From Lunularia cruciata (taxonomy: Eukaryota > Streptophyta > Marchantiopsida > Lunulariales > Lunulariaceae): a DNA stretch of 64,000 nucleotides. Positions 21,751 through 34,140 of the stretch are shown in pieces. The notes beneath the pieces are model-generated. The model was not told where the DNA came from, did no database searches, and saw only the letters and a program-made list of their open reading frames with translations. Position numbers and translations under genes: made by a program. Within the stretch, counting starts at the first letter, position 1; each line of letters starts with the position of its first letter. Location: assembly GCA_948567375.1 (NCBI GenBank), contig OX419755.1:23638517-23702516 (forward strand), in the 5' to 3' direction.

Positions 21751-22205
21751 TGAAATTAAATTTCAAATGATAATACATGTGGTCTATGAATTATGGTATA
21801 GGTTTATTGAAGTAAGTATAATTTTTATCATACACAATAAAGTTAGGGTTTGCACATTGTGCCCAATTGCCATACTAGTTAGATTTAGAGCATCTTTTTC
21901 TTGCTTGTTTATAGGTCTTTACTTTTGAATGAGAGAATTTCTTTGTTCCAATGAGATGCTAGTGGTATAGGGAATAAAGCCTGAGCAGCAAGGTAGTGAG
22001 AACAACGATTGGGAGAGGTAAGGTCAGACAACACAATCAAATATTCCATTAGAACTTGCATACTAGCTTGCAGTATTGTATTCCTTATTTCATGTGACTA
22101 GGTTTACACTAAGAAGAAGTATGCAAATTGTTTTGAGTATCTTTAAGTGTTCTTTGTGTTTTATAATTGATGTGAAGATTTGTGTCAATTTCAATACAAT
22201 TTTCA
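21751..22205 (+). repeat. 5' LTR of the defective copia element
   Basis: It aligns by eye with 25264-25710. Shared landmarks are CTTGCTTGTTTATAGGTCTTTAC (21902; 25404), GATGCTAGTGGT and TCATRTGACTAGRTTT. It ends TTTTCA. A decayed primer site may follow (GGTTATGGATCC). The boundaries are approximate to a few bases. Confidence 0.75.
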
Positions 22206-23338
22206 ATAGGTTATGGATCCATGTTTCACAATGCATCAAGAGTAAAAAAAGATTTTTTTGGGTGTGGAATTTAAGACAGATTGAGAGACTAGATAATATC
22301 TGAAAATAGAGTGGAATACAATGGGAACAAGGAGCAATTTGAGAGATTTAGCACATATTTGTCCATTGAATGAGGAGATTTTCTTCATTTGGAGTTCAAG
22401 ATAATGATAATGATCCAAATGAAGTTCAAGATAATCATCTTCAAGTCAAGGGGATTTTTAAGAGTCATAAATGAGACAAAGGCTTTAGAACAGCCAAGCC
22501 ATAGATGGAAAAGAGACAGATTGGCAAAGCAAGAATGATGTTGTAAAATATACAATTATATAGCCATAAAAGAGACATATTTATAAAGATTGACCAATAG
22601 TAAAACCAAAAACCAAATGTGGAGTAGATTGATTACATTACATGAATAATGTGCTTTAGAGAACAAGCACATTCTTGAATAGAGATTCTTTTAATTACAT
22701 TTGAAACTAGGAGAAGAGATAGTGGGTTTTATTAGCTAAGTAGAAATCTAGCTAGTCAATTAAGTAACCTTGGTGTAAGAATAGAAGATTCCTTAATCAT
22801 CACCAAGATTATTTGCAGTTTTCAAAAGACTTATTGCCAAATAATAACAACATGGGATAATGTACCTAAGCAGTAGCAAACCATCAAGAGACTCATTGTA
22901 AGATTGCTCAAGAAAGAAACCTTGAATAGATGTGGAGAAAACAAAGACTAGAGTTCAATAGAGAGAGCCTTTCCAGCTATTGATAGAAGAAGCAATAGAG
23001 GTTGCTATGATGGCGAGATTCAAAAGAGTGTTGACATTTCATAGTTAAAGAAGAGAACAAGTTGTAACAAGTACAAAAAGAGGAGGCACTAGGCAAGAGA
23101 ATATAGAGTTGAGCAGAACCTCTCAAAAGACCACCACAATGCAAGTAATGCTAGAAGTCAAGCAAATCCTCTAACAACATAGAGCATTGCATTTGCTACT
23201 TGATTTAGCATTGCGATGAATATCAATGAACATCTAGACAAAAAAATTTGTTATGTTGATAGAGTAGCTTCAGAGCACATGATCAATAAATAAGAGTGGT
23301 TCCAAGATTTCAAGAAGATTGAAGAAGTGACCTAGCCA
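22206..23338 (+). other. Gag/protease-region remnant of the copia element
   Basis: Heavily decayed. Near 23265-23330 a VASEHMINK...EWFQDFKKIEE segment matches the D-S-G-A-S-x-H-M protease region of copia elements. To its left I cannot identify Gag with confidence. Confidence 0.4.
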
Positions 23339-23704
23339 ATGTATGTTGTAGAGGATCGTAAGGTATGGGTTGTTGAAGTAGAAGACAATCCCATTTCTTG
23401 TGAGATTGGTACAAGAGGACATGAAGGAATCATCAAAGGAGTTCTCTACATTTCAAAGTTGAAGTACACCATATTCAACATTGATCAAGCAGCAAACAAA
23501 GACATCCAAACCACCTACACCAAAGAGTGCTACTACATGGAGAGAGATGGAGCAATGGTGATGATGGGTGTCCAAAACTCAAAGCTATACAAACTTCAGA
23601 TCAAGCTTTCCAAGATGCAAGAAGATTCTCACAAAGGGTTAATAGACGAGGGAAGAGAAGAGTTGCTCTTAGCCCAAAAACAACTCAAGGAAGAGATTAA
23701 TTAG
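23339..23704 (+). CDS. Chimeric ORF: copia pre-integrase segment fused to NMCP/CRWN-like coiled coil
   Basis: This is a 121-residue open frame. Residues 1-86 follow the copia end-of-protease/pre-integrase pattern: VWVVEVEDNPI, GVLYISKLKYTIFNIDQAA, and YMERDGAMVMMGVQNSKLYKL. From about residue 95 it changes into a charged helix ending LLLAQKQLKEEIN. That ending matches the LKEEIDKLR-type segment of plant CRWN/NMCP proteins, which form the nuclear lamina. No stop falls at the junction, so the capture may once have produced a fusion protein. The next codon is TAG, after which the NMCP-like reading continues in the same frame. Confidence 0.6.
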   Translation: MYVVEDRKVWVVEVEDNPISCEIGTRGHEGIIKGVLYISKLKYTIFNIDQAANKDIQTTYTKECYYMERDGAMVMMGVQNSKLYKLQIKLSKMQEDSHKGLIDEGREELLLAQKQLKEEIN

Positions 23705-24668
23705 TTTAGGGCTCATAAAAAATGGGTGAGCAATGAGTTGGAATAGCTAAAGATTTGAAAAGAAATATTTGAATGGTAGTGTGAACTACTTGATGAGAAG
23801 AGGGATGAGTTAAAAAAGAGAGAAAGAGAAGTATGATAAAGGGAGTTATAGTATAACTGAGTGGCTTTGCACTAAAGAAGAAAGGTTGAAGGTGGAGAAG
23901 CAAGAGATTCATGGGCAATTCTTGACCAACTCAAATTCCCAATGGGAAGACTTTATCAAGAGGGTGGAGCTTTGATAAGGTAGAAAGAGAGAAGGAGAAT
24001 TAAATGAGAAGTGTTGACATACAAAAGACCAAGCTAGAGTGAAGCATAGAGAAAGAAAGGGAACAATTCACAACACTTGCAGAAGAGAGAGGGAATTCCA
24101 AACTTTTTAAGATCTAGAGTGAGAAAAGGAGATAATCAAGGAGGCAAAAAACTCCTTACAGCAATTTGATATGAGAGCTTATTAATTATAAGAGCGTATA
24201 GCAATGCAAAAGCTTGAGAAAGAAAGGCTAGAGATTTTAGAGCAGAGGGATGATGCAGAGAAAGAATGGTCTGAAATCAGGAAGGACATTGACTAGCTCC
24301 ACATTCAAAGAGAGAATTGAAGGAAGCATAATATCAAGAGAGAGGAGATTCTACAAGAAAAGGATGTTGTCCAAAAAGAAGCGGACAGGTTGAGGAGAAT
24401 GAAACATGAGCTAAAAGAAGGGGAGAGTAGCCTTTGGTACTTTAAGCCGCAACACGGAGGACAAGAGGCTAAGGTATTGTCTCCTCTTCAGCAAGGACAA
24501 TTTGTTACTATAGTTTTAGGAAAGGAGCTTATGCCTAAAACACCAATAGGACTAGGTGCTACTACATGTGCCAATATAACTCTGGCTCACAAGCTGATCA
24601 CCTCATTGAGTGCAGGTTTGGGCTGGCTAAAAGCTTGCCTTTTCTGGAGCAATGATAAGACTACATAA
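23620..24668 (+). pseudogene. NMCP/CRWN (plant nuclear lamina) gene fragment captured by the copia element
   Basis: Reading through TAG/TGA stops and two frame changes gives a continuous coiled coil. ELLDEKRDELKKREREV (about 23787-23835) parallels the EWExLDEKRAEL segment of CRWN proteins. EERLKVEKQEI (23878-23910) parallels EEERLKKEKQ. WSEIRKDID (24269-24295) parallels EIRKDVDDL near the end of their coil. The open frame 24390-24668 closes with a GLGWLKACLFWS segment resembling the conserved WLRKC C-terminal motif. A full NMCP coding region is about 3 kb, so internal parts are missing. No intron is evident in what remains. The family call is from memory of motifs, not from a search. Confidence 0.6.
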
Positions 24669-25029
24669 GCACCCACCATTGAAGGACAAACAATAGCAAA
24701 AGGATTTAGGCAAATAAGTGAATCCAAAGAGGTCAGACATTGATTGTTGCAGCCCTCCCAGAGCTTCAACTAATCACAAGTAGCTCACCTTGTTGATATA
24801 GATCATGTTGGAAGTGCAAAGAAGCAGGTGAAGTGAGCAAAAAGAACTAGTTTGATACTTGTTGTGACTGAGGAGGCCCAAGTAGGGAATTCAAAAGCTG
24901 AGTGGGCTGGAGCCAATTGTTGGATGACCAGATTAAAGAGAGGGGAACAGAAGCAATATCTGAAGCTCTTGAAGATGCAGTCAGGCTGTAGAAGGACAAG
25001 GTGTCATCAAAGAAGACTACCATCCAACG

Positions 25030-25262
25030 GTCTACATGGAGCTATCAAGTTGGTGTATAATCTAAAATTCCACAAGAGAACCAAGCACATAGAGATTCAT
25101 TATCACTATGTGAGAGAGCAGCAAGAGAAATAGGAAATATGTTTTAGTTACAACGACACCTACAATCAGATTGTATACATTTTCACAAAAGCTATACTGG
25201 GAGATAAGTTTTGTAAGTTTAGAAGTTTAATTAGAGTACTATCATTTATTAAATGAGTGGGA
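25030..25262 (+). pseudogene. Copia RNase H C-terminus and polypurine tract
   Basis: LVYNLKFHKRTKHIEIHYHY (25048-25107) is the conserved NPxFHxRTKHIxxxYHF motif of copia RNase H. It is followed by YNQIVYIFTKAILGDKFCKFR, the ADIFTKxL tail. A TAG follows the first motif. GAGTGGGAG at 25255-25263 is the polypurine tract that primes plus-strand synthesis, directly before the LTR. Confidence 0.8.
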
Positions 25263-25263
25263 G

Positions 25264-25710
25264 TGTTCAAATTACATTTCAGATGGTAGTACATCTGGTA
25301 TTTGATAGTTGAGGTAGATATAGCTTGTACAGTACACTATAGAAGTTAGGGTCTTGCACATAACATCCAACAGCAGCACTAGTTAGGTTTAGAGCATCAA
25401 GTGCTTGCTTGTTTATAGGTCTTTACCTTTTAATGAGGTAATCCCTTCATTCCATCAAGATGCTAGTGGTGTAGCCAAGAAAACTTGAATACTATGGCCT
25501 CGAGAGCAACAATCTGGAAAGGCAAGCCAGACTGGACTATCAAGTGTTCCATTACTTTAGAACCTGCATGTATTTCATTTCTTATTTCATTTCATATGAC
25601 TAGATTTCTAATAATAAGAATAAGTACACCAAGTGCTTTGAATATCCTTTGGTGTTCCTTGTGTTTTGTAATTGATGTACAGATTTGCATCAATTATACT
25701 ATGGTTTTCA
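25264..25710 (+). repeat. 3' LTR of the defective copia element
   Basis: It starts TGTTCAAATTACATTTC after the polypurine tract and ends TTTTCA. It is the partner of 21751-22205 but clearly diverged. No matching target duplication was found. Confidence 0.75.
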
Positions 25711-26305
25711 AAATTTTCTATCACTACAATACTACTGTGTCAAGGGACGACCACTTTTATTCATATTCACAATCAATCATATATCTTGAATATAAGAAAG
25801 GCCTTGAATTTCTCGTCACCAGTGTCACGTAGGGATATTTCTTTTACATAGATACTCTTTGTGGACACCAGAATCCTTCATGCACTCGCTTATAATGGAA
25901 TGCTTTCTTCATTCAAGCCCTCTCTATTTATTCTCCTTTCTTCATCCGAACACTCACTACTATTTCGGTTGCTTCTGCTTTCATTCATGGTCCTGTATTT
26001 CGGGCCTTCCCACTACTGTAAAGGATGGCGCCTAAATACTCAACACAGAAGCCGGAAATCCCTGAGCAAGTGGTCTATCCCTCCTGAAACCTGAGTGACT
26101 AATCCAACTTGCATTCGCCTTCCTCAAAATTGTCCGTCGAAATGGAAATGTTCCTTCCATTTATTACCGATGCGAAACGAAAGAAGGAATTCGGCGCCAA
26201 AATTTGACGCCACGCCTCCTTGAGACGCCAAAATCGACCTGAACCGCACCCCGAATTTGCCAGAGCGAGACCAAATCGCCCGTCTTTGGTTAGTCCGAAT
26301 TTTGA
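25711..26305. other. Intergenic stretch without a recognised gene
   Basis: A 77-residue plus frame (25861-26094) and overlapping minus frames near 26100-26380 show no motif. The GC content rises near 26130-26340. Confidence 0.3.
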
Positions 26306-26487
26306 CTGACACCGTGCTAGAAGAATTTGTGAACAAGGCCCTCCAGCCCCGAACAAATTTCTCAGAAAACATTTTCGAGCCAATAGGTGCTCATTGCTGA
26401 CACCGTGCTAGAAGAATTTGTGGACAAGGCCCTCCAGACCCGAACAAATTTCTCAGAAAACATTTCCAAGCCAATAGGTGATCGTTG
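26306..26487. repeat. 91-bp tandem duplication, two near-identical copies
   Basis: The unit beginning CTGACACCGTGCTAGAAG at 26306 is repeated at 26397 with only a few substitutions. The high identity indicates a recent event compared with the other tandem repeats here. Confidence 0.95.
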
Positions 26488-27360
26488 CTACCATCAACTA
26501 TCATTTATGAACCTACCATTGCTAAAGCATGTGATCGAACACAATATTTACCTGGTCATTATCTCACTCTACAATAGTGCAAGCATCAGAAAACCATAGG
26601 CTCTATGGGGAGCAATAAACATCCACAATCCAGTCAGGCAAGGTGCTAACAGAAGAGTCATTCTCCACGATGACATAATGTGGTATACAGTACAAAGAGA
26701 TTCTCCTACTCCGGAGGTAGTCATAACAGACAGTTTAAGTCAGCAGCAAGAATATACATAAGAAACAGAGAGGATACATAAGATGCGACTTTGACAACGG
26801 ATCTCCAATGCGGTAGCTTTATCAATCTCAAAGTCAACCGCTTCACTACAAGATAACCTTCTTTTTTCTTGAAGTGGTATTGTCAGCTCTCGCAAACTTG
26901 ATGCCCTGGTAGACCAACGATGCCGATCTTACAAGACGAGTTCCAGAAATTTGCTTTCCATGAGAATCACTTCAACTGTTGGTGCGCCACAGTATCCCGG
27001 CTCGATAAAAGAAGTGCGAGAGAAGCCTTTAAAGAAACAGTTAAAAAAAGTATTATTGTAGTACAGTAATTGAGTTCATCGTGGATTTTAATCTATTGGA
27101 CATATGTTTTAGATACGTTGCTACCTCTGCTCTTCTATTCAGATGTGAGACATCGATGTAGTAAACGATGTCTATGTTGACGTTTGGTACGTAAACTTTG
27201 GACGAATTTGAATAAGAATCGGCCAGGCGTTCACGTTTATCTACACTGAATAAATGCAAAGACGTGCTTTCAGCCGGTAACCTATGATGTCCTAGCTGCT
27301 ACGGATTCTTCAGATGAAACCTTGAGCAAATTATTCACGTTGTTGACAACTGGAAACATG

Positions 27361-27709
27361 ATCCAATCTTCCTTTCAGTACAACTTTTCATAAACTTATT
27401 TATTCCAGTAGCGCAATTGTAGATAGAGAAACTATTATCGTCTGACAAGTAAACAGTTTGTTACAGTAAGATGTAGAAACATCATCCGATCATCCTTTGA
27501 GTACAACGTTTCACAATCTTATTGATTCCAATAGCCCAATTGTGGATGCAGAAACTATTATTCTCCAACAAGTGAACAATTTGTTACAGGAAGATGTAGA
27601 AACACGATCCAATCATCCTTTTGGTACAACTTTTCATAGTCTATTTTTCGTAGATAGAGGAACTATTATCCTTCAACAAGTGAACAATTTGTTACAGTAA
27701 GACGTAGAA
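27361..27709. repeat. Three-copy tandem repeat, unit about 121-125 bp
   Basis: Copies begin at 27361, 27482 and 27607 with ATCCRATCWTCCTTT. Each contains AACTATTAT and a GTRAACARTTTGTTACAG stretch. The third copy has lost about 20 bp. The open frame 27497-27700 arises from copies two and three and repeats the peptide ILQQVNNLLQ; copy one has a stop at the corresponding place, so I do not count it as a gene. Confidence 0.9.
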
Positions 27710-30700
27710 AAGTTATACTAATTTTCAGAAGGATATTGGTAGATGAGAGCAGAAGCTGTTCTAGGAGTGAGTGACCCAGAACTCATAAAATGAATATGAA
27801 AGGTAACCAGAATGCGAAAAATATGCTTAATACGAAAAGAGTGATGAATCTCTAAAGTGAAATGTAACCCGAAGCTGAAGCAAAGGTATATATACTATAT
27901 AACCTGTTACTATACCATATATAGTAACAGTTATGCAACCGAATTCGAGAAATGTAATCCATTTTCAACTGACCAAATATAAGCAACGTGTTAACGAAGA
28001 AAATCAACTACAGTCTGGAATCGGGCAGGAACATTGGAGATCGAAAGTCAAATATGAACCATGAAGCAGGCCTAGACCGAGAATAATAAAGAGGAAATTA
28101 ATGGAGGGCGGGAGGAGTGGAGCAATGCGGGATCGGAGTGGATGGTGTTTATTCTGATACGTATCGAAACGTAACAGCGTAACGAGCGAAACGAAAGAGG
28201 AATGGATAGAGTATATTGCAGCAAGCGCTATGGAGGCTTGAGTTTTGAAACGCTAAACAATGTTAAACAACTGAAGGAAGCTGAAGGCGGCCATAGTAAA
28301 GCTCCACGAAAACAAATACAACTTCATCAGTGCCTCACGCATCGCCGAAGTAGAGGAGCAAGTGTCACAACCGCTATTGGTGTAGTTTCAGAAGAATAGT
28401 TTATTTGGGTAATTTTGATCTAGAATATCAAGTGGAAGGTTGAAGACAGGTCAAACACTCCTACCAGCTTAAAGATTAGTGTCGCAACAGAGCATGATTA
28501 TAGGATATTCCAAGTTCATAGTTGGAAGGAGTAAATAGATTTTGAAGATTGACGTTTGATCCGATTTGACTCATGACTCACGTGCTGGTATCACTAACTG
28601 GGATCGTATACTGTACTAGTGACAACTGATGTCTACTGTACGAAACGATAGAGAATTCTGTCACCAGCTTTATACATGTCATATGAACACCACATACATG
28701 TCATATGTCACCACATTTATCTCGATTCAAGTCAACCACTTTTACCTTTATTCATCACGGTGCCACGAGGTTTGCAGCTTCGCCAACCAAAAGAACAATA
28801 TAAATTCAGGACGCTATTTAAGCGTACCGAAACACCACAAACAGGTCGGATTTCTGACTCTTGGGTTTCCACAAGATATACAGGGAGAAAATCTGCAATC
28901 GACCACTAGTTAGGCGCAGCGATTCATAAGAAACTGAAAATTTTGATAGTTGAGCGGTAAACCCTTCGCGACGGCCAACAAGATAGCCTCTTTATCACTC
29001 TTAATAACATCGGTCTCCCCTTGCTCGTTCGAGCTCTGGCCGTGAGTTCTGCTGTTTAATCCGTGAAATGCAAACTTGGCGAACGTAAGGGCATGTTCAG
29101 TATCTGTTCTTTCTCCTGCCCTTTTTCTTTTACAGCAATACCTTTGCCATTGTAACGTGAACAGGAGGCATTTCACTTGGACGCTCCAAGACCGGGTGTT
29201 GGAAAGTCTCCAGGTTTCCTTCTCGTCCGTTCACAATTAAGTGCTCTATGCAGATGACTCGTTAAACTTTAGTGGATAATCTAAGACACTCTCGGGATAT
29301 GGACCCGTCCTGGAGTCACATATCTCTTTGAAGCTTTTTGGCACGAAATGACATATTCAGCTAAATTGTTGTTACCACTCAGGGTTTTCAGTCTGTAACT
29401 GCTCCCTAAAAATGTTCAGGTGGAAGAAACAGTAATTGTCCATCATTCACTCCTAGGGAACACGCGAGATCGATGTGACTCAAGTATCACCTTTCCTGCC
29501 CTCAAAGCACATCAATTTGGTGAAGGCACCGGCAAATTTGAATACTCCCTGATCTAATAATAGGAAAAACATCCCCTTTTTGTTGCCGTTGAAACCTTAG
29601 GAGGCAAAGATGTGGATACTAAGATGGTAAATCTAAGAGTAAATTAAAAGGGCTGAGTAAAAAAGGGAAATCGAGAAAGGGGGCAATAACCTAGGTATCA
29701 ACAATCGATGGTGATTGCTGGTCCTTCATGGATCAGGGCGTATGTGGGAAGAAGATTCATAGCCGGAGTTATGTAGCACAAGAACAAATACTACAGTGCT
29801 TCTCATAACAATACGAACTGTTCATTGAAATGTAGTCCCTCCGTTCTTCCCATGGGAGGAAGTACACATCCAGCTGATGGTACTTGTGTTAATTTAAACG
29901 TTGAATCACAACCAATGTGTTCAGTTGCAGTCGGACAAGGACAGAAGAACAGTGATCACTATCTGGCTGAGGTGGCTAAACAGTGATCACTATCTAGCTA
30001 AGGTGACTAAACAGTGATGGGGTTCTGGCTAAGCACGAGTAGGCTAAGCACCTACTTGATATGTTCGACAATGTTCATCTCATTGAGTGGCATTCAGGTT
30101 TTGTTCAAGAATTTTAGATCAGGAACTGTGTCCCACAACTGCTTATTTGTTAACTGTAACTATTAAACTTAACTTTTATCTGTATCTTGTATTTCTCATC
30201 TGGTCACTAGTTTTGATTTTGTCACATCTAACCAGTTTTGAGGCTTTTGGGTAACCACTAGTCACAGAACCAAATCAAGTTATCACTAGTTATGTCACTA
30301 GTATCTTGTTGACCTCTTTGTTATGATCTGCTCCACATTATCTTCGATTTTTGTAGTCTTCGATCTACTGTAACATTCATTGATTTTCCCTGTGCACAGA
30401 TAAGGCAACCAGGTATCTGGTTGTGTCTTCGTTATGTCCAGGTTGTGAAGAGGTCCCGTTGGTTCTGTACACAGTTCCAGCCAGTTAGCCATCGAGCTAG
30501 GGTCCATGACGCTTGGTCATATGTCGCCTTTCAAGCCGGAAGATTGAGCTTGTTGACCACCCTTCCGGTACTACAGCTGTAAAAAAGATCCACCGAAAGG
30601 AACTTATAAGAACCGTCAGTCAGAGATACTTTATATCCAAGACCACTTCCGCTCTCAAGTTTCGACGACAGTCTTGGAAACGACCTTCTTTCAACATCAG

Positions 30701-31987
30701 TCCTGATGTGTATCTGATACGAAATCAAACTTTCTCCTCTATTTCGGAGTGTGTAGACCAACACTCCATGCATAGGTTTCTCTGCATGTCCTTCCAGAAT
30801 TCCAGGTATAATGATGGTTTTCTTTACAGAAGAAGCACTAATTATATGGAAGACGGCAGAATGTTTCTACTATGACAATGCAAAACACTCCCTGAGCTGT
30901 AGACCTCTTCTTCGCATGATTACAATCCATCGTCCTCACTCAGGGTTCCAGTTAGGTATGTGTAATGCAGCCTCCGTATGTACTCTTTCTCTCGAAGCAT
31001 GACCGGTAGCCAACTAATATCCCTACACAATCATATATACACAAAGACAGTAGACCAGACCCGGTAAGGACCGACCTGCCATGCGCAGGTAATAATGGAG
31101 AGAATATGTGAATCCATCGCACTTATAACAAAACTTTGTAGTTTACAGACGATTGTCGAGAATGGTTGGAACCCCGCATCTACTATGGATGATGGCAAGT
31201 TAAGACTTTACAATCTGTCACGAGCTTAAAAACTTGAAGCCAGACGTATCTGATCGGAGTCACCAAGTCCAAATTCTATATCAAGTTCAACCTGGATCGT
31301 GTTCTTTCCTTCTGATCTCTGAGATTGAAAGCACCAAGCCCTCTTGTTTGAAACTTATACAAGTCCTCCGAATTTACACTAGTGTAATATTACCGTTAAC
31401 TGCTGAACTGCAAACTAGCTCTGGGCTATTTTGAATATTCGTTGGAACATCGGTAAGCAGTTTGGTAGATTGTCATCTCATTCTTCCTTCAGATGAAATT
31501 TAGGGCACAGAATCACCTACCTTACAGTGGTGCTAAAGTTTACACGCTAGGCAGTCAGTATCATTTAAAGCTCCGACAAAATTTGAATCTTTCTGAGTCT
31601 TCCTGTCACTCTTATTGGAGAGTCGCTATACCTCGTGGCGAAATATACGGTGATGCCAATTCGCTCCGTTGTTTTAGTCTAGACAGCCGAAATCTGATTG
31701 AATTGACGATTCTTGGGACAACTATAGTACTGTCCAGATGTTGATAAAGTGCTACGTACATTATTCAGCATCGTTAGCTGTTTCGAGTGTAGATGAACTT
31801 AATCAGTTTGAAGATTTTACGTGTCTTCCATTGACGAGGTAGAAATGTCTCTACCTCGTCAGCTTTTGAGCTGTCTAATAGGTGCTCCCGTCGGAATGGG
31901 ATACTAATGACCTCCAACCTCATTCAACTGGTCCCACATGAATGAAACGCTAGGAGCTAGGGCCTCCGAGAAGAGTTCCCACCAAAG
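27710..31987. other. Intergenic sequence without a recognisable gene
   Basis: Several open frames of 60-120 aa on both strands (for example 30513-30875) lack recognisable motifs. Small repeats occur: ACATGTCATATG-type at 28673-28710, the 31-bp repeat at 29948-30020, and scattered TCACTAGT words at 30200-30305. Confidence 0.35.
29948..30020. repeat. 31-bp tandem repeat, about 2.4 copies
   Basis: AACAGTGATCACTATCTRGCT begins near 29949 and 29980, and a truncated copy starts at about 30011, giving a 31-bp period. Confidence 0.85.
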
Positions 31988-32405
31988 TGTTATATTGGCT
32001 TGTTATAAGTGACTTGACTGATCACGAGCAAGAGCAAACTCGTTTGATTAAGCATGCAGTGAGGATGGGGACATTCACTTGTCTAGATATGTTCAGTCAT
32101 TACTAAGGCTGAGTATTAAAGTGACTAGATATCTTGAGTGGTCAATACTCATGATGTCACGCAAGTCAATATTCAGGAGTTCAGTCGGATGACAGTACTG
32201 AGGGACTATCTCTGTTTGTGTGTATATATATCTATGTGAAATGAAAAATAAAGGTTCGAAGGCTGGTGTGAGCCTGTTTCAGCCGTGGAGGTAGCTTCCG
32301 GGACAGGGAGTGAACCGAGTTATTTCCTCTTACTATTCTGATTTATGTTTAATGTGCTTGATGATGAGCTATTGCGATAGGTAATGGGGACTGTATTTTC
32401 TAACA
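31988..32405 (+). repeat. Putative 5' LTR of the copia element
   Basis: It begins TGTTATATTGG and ends TTCTAACA, short inverted ends, and has a TATATATAT box near 32222. It is defined by the primer site two bases after its end; without a second LTR the left boundary is a prediction. Confidence 0.5.
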
Positions 32406-32407
32406 AT

Positions 32408-32419
32408 TGGTGTGAGAGC
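32408..32419 (+). other. Primer-binding site
   Basis: TGGTGTGAGAGC differs at two positions from TGGTATCAGAGC, the complement of the plant initiator tRNA-Met 3' end used by most copia elements. Confidence 0.65.
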
Positions 32420-32497
32420 TTAGTTGGTCCTGAAGAGGGTCTTGAGATCTGGGGGGTGCAGGGAAGTGGGTCCAACAGCAAAGTCCATAGCAAAGCA

Positions 32498-33383
<886 letters not shown>

Positions 33384-33472
33384 ATCAAACAAGTATTGCT
33401 GAGTCATCTGGTGTTGTGGATGATGTTCTATGTGTTACCCGAGACAAAGATCAATTTCAAGAGTCATAGACA

Positions 33473-34093
33473 TTGGACTCAGGTTGCTCTTACCATATGT
33501 GTCCAAATAAGGAGTGCTTTCATGAGTACAAACCATTCAATGGAGGATCTATAATAATGGGGAACAACATGGCTTGTAAAGCTATTGGCGTTGGTACAAT
33601 ACGCATTAAGATGTTTGATGGTATTGTGAGGACTCTTGCTGATGTGAGGCATGTTCCTGAGTTAAGGAAAAATTTGATATCACTAGGCACTTTGGACTCA
33701 AATGGTTGGAGGTGGGGAGCAGAAAATGGAATACTCAAGGTATCAAAAGGAGCATTGGTTGTAATGAAGAGCAAGAAGATAGGAAATCTTTATGAGCTTG
33801 TTGGAGAGACCATTACTGGAGGAGTGGCAAGTACTATTTCTAAAAATGAAGATCCCAAAGATCTTACTGAATTATGGCACCTACATTTGGGTCATATGAG
33901 TGAAAGGGGTCTAAGTGAATTGTCCAAGCAACAACTTTTGAAAGGCCTTAAAAGTTGTAAGTTAAAAATATGTGAGCATTGTGTAATAGGAAAGCAACAG
34001 AGGGTAAGCTTTTCCACAGGAGTTCATTGCACAAAGGGAATTTTAGACTATGTGCATTCTGATGTAGGGAATTTTAGACTATGTGCATTCTGA
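33473..34093 (+). pseudogene. Copia protease, pre-integrase and integrase start
   Basis: The protease active site is LDSGCSYHMC (33471-33500), a DSG motif with Cys where Ala is common. ISLGTLDSNGW follows. The pre-integrase zinc region has LWHLHLGHMSERGL and CEHCVIGKQ, the HHCC ligands that fold the integrase N-terminus. The frame then reaches LDYVHSDV, the first catalytic Asp region. It is thrown out of frame by a 31-bp duplication (34036-34097). Confidence 0.85.
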
Positions 34094-34097
34094 TGTT
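34036..34097. repeat. 31-bp tandem duplication at the integrase first-Asp motif
   Basis: GGGAATTTTAGACTATGTGC is present at 34036 and again at 34067. The 31-bp unit covers the DYVHSD codons and shifts the frame by one. Confidence 0.95.
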
Positions 34098-34140
34098 TGG
34101 GGCACTGCACCTATAGCTTCAAAATCTAGAGCATTATATT

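Larger units (their letters stand above)
21751..25710 (+). mobile_element. Defective Ty1/copia element carrying a captured coiled-coil gene fragment
   Basis: Two diverged LTRs flank about 3 kb. The internal part has a copia protease and pre-integrase segment on the left and the end of a copia RNase H on the right, but no integrase core or RT. The gap is filled by a Lys/Glu-rich coiled-coil sequence resembling plant NMCP/CRWN proteins. A polypurine tract (GAGTGGGAG) precedes the 3' LTR. The element cannot move by itself and has many stops. Confidence 0.75.

Noticed and set aside
27361-27709. Spaced repeats resembling a CRISPR array
   Set aside because: Units are adjacent tandem copies of over 120 bp without unique spacers, and the sequence is eukaryotic.
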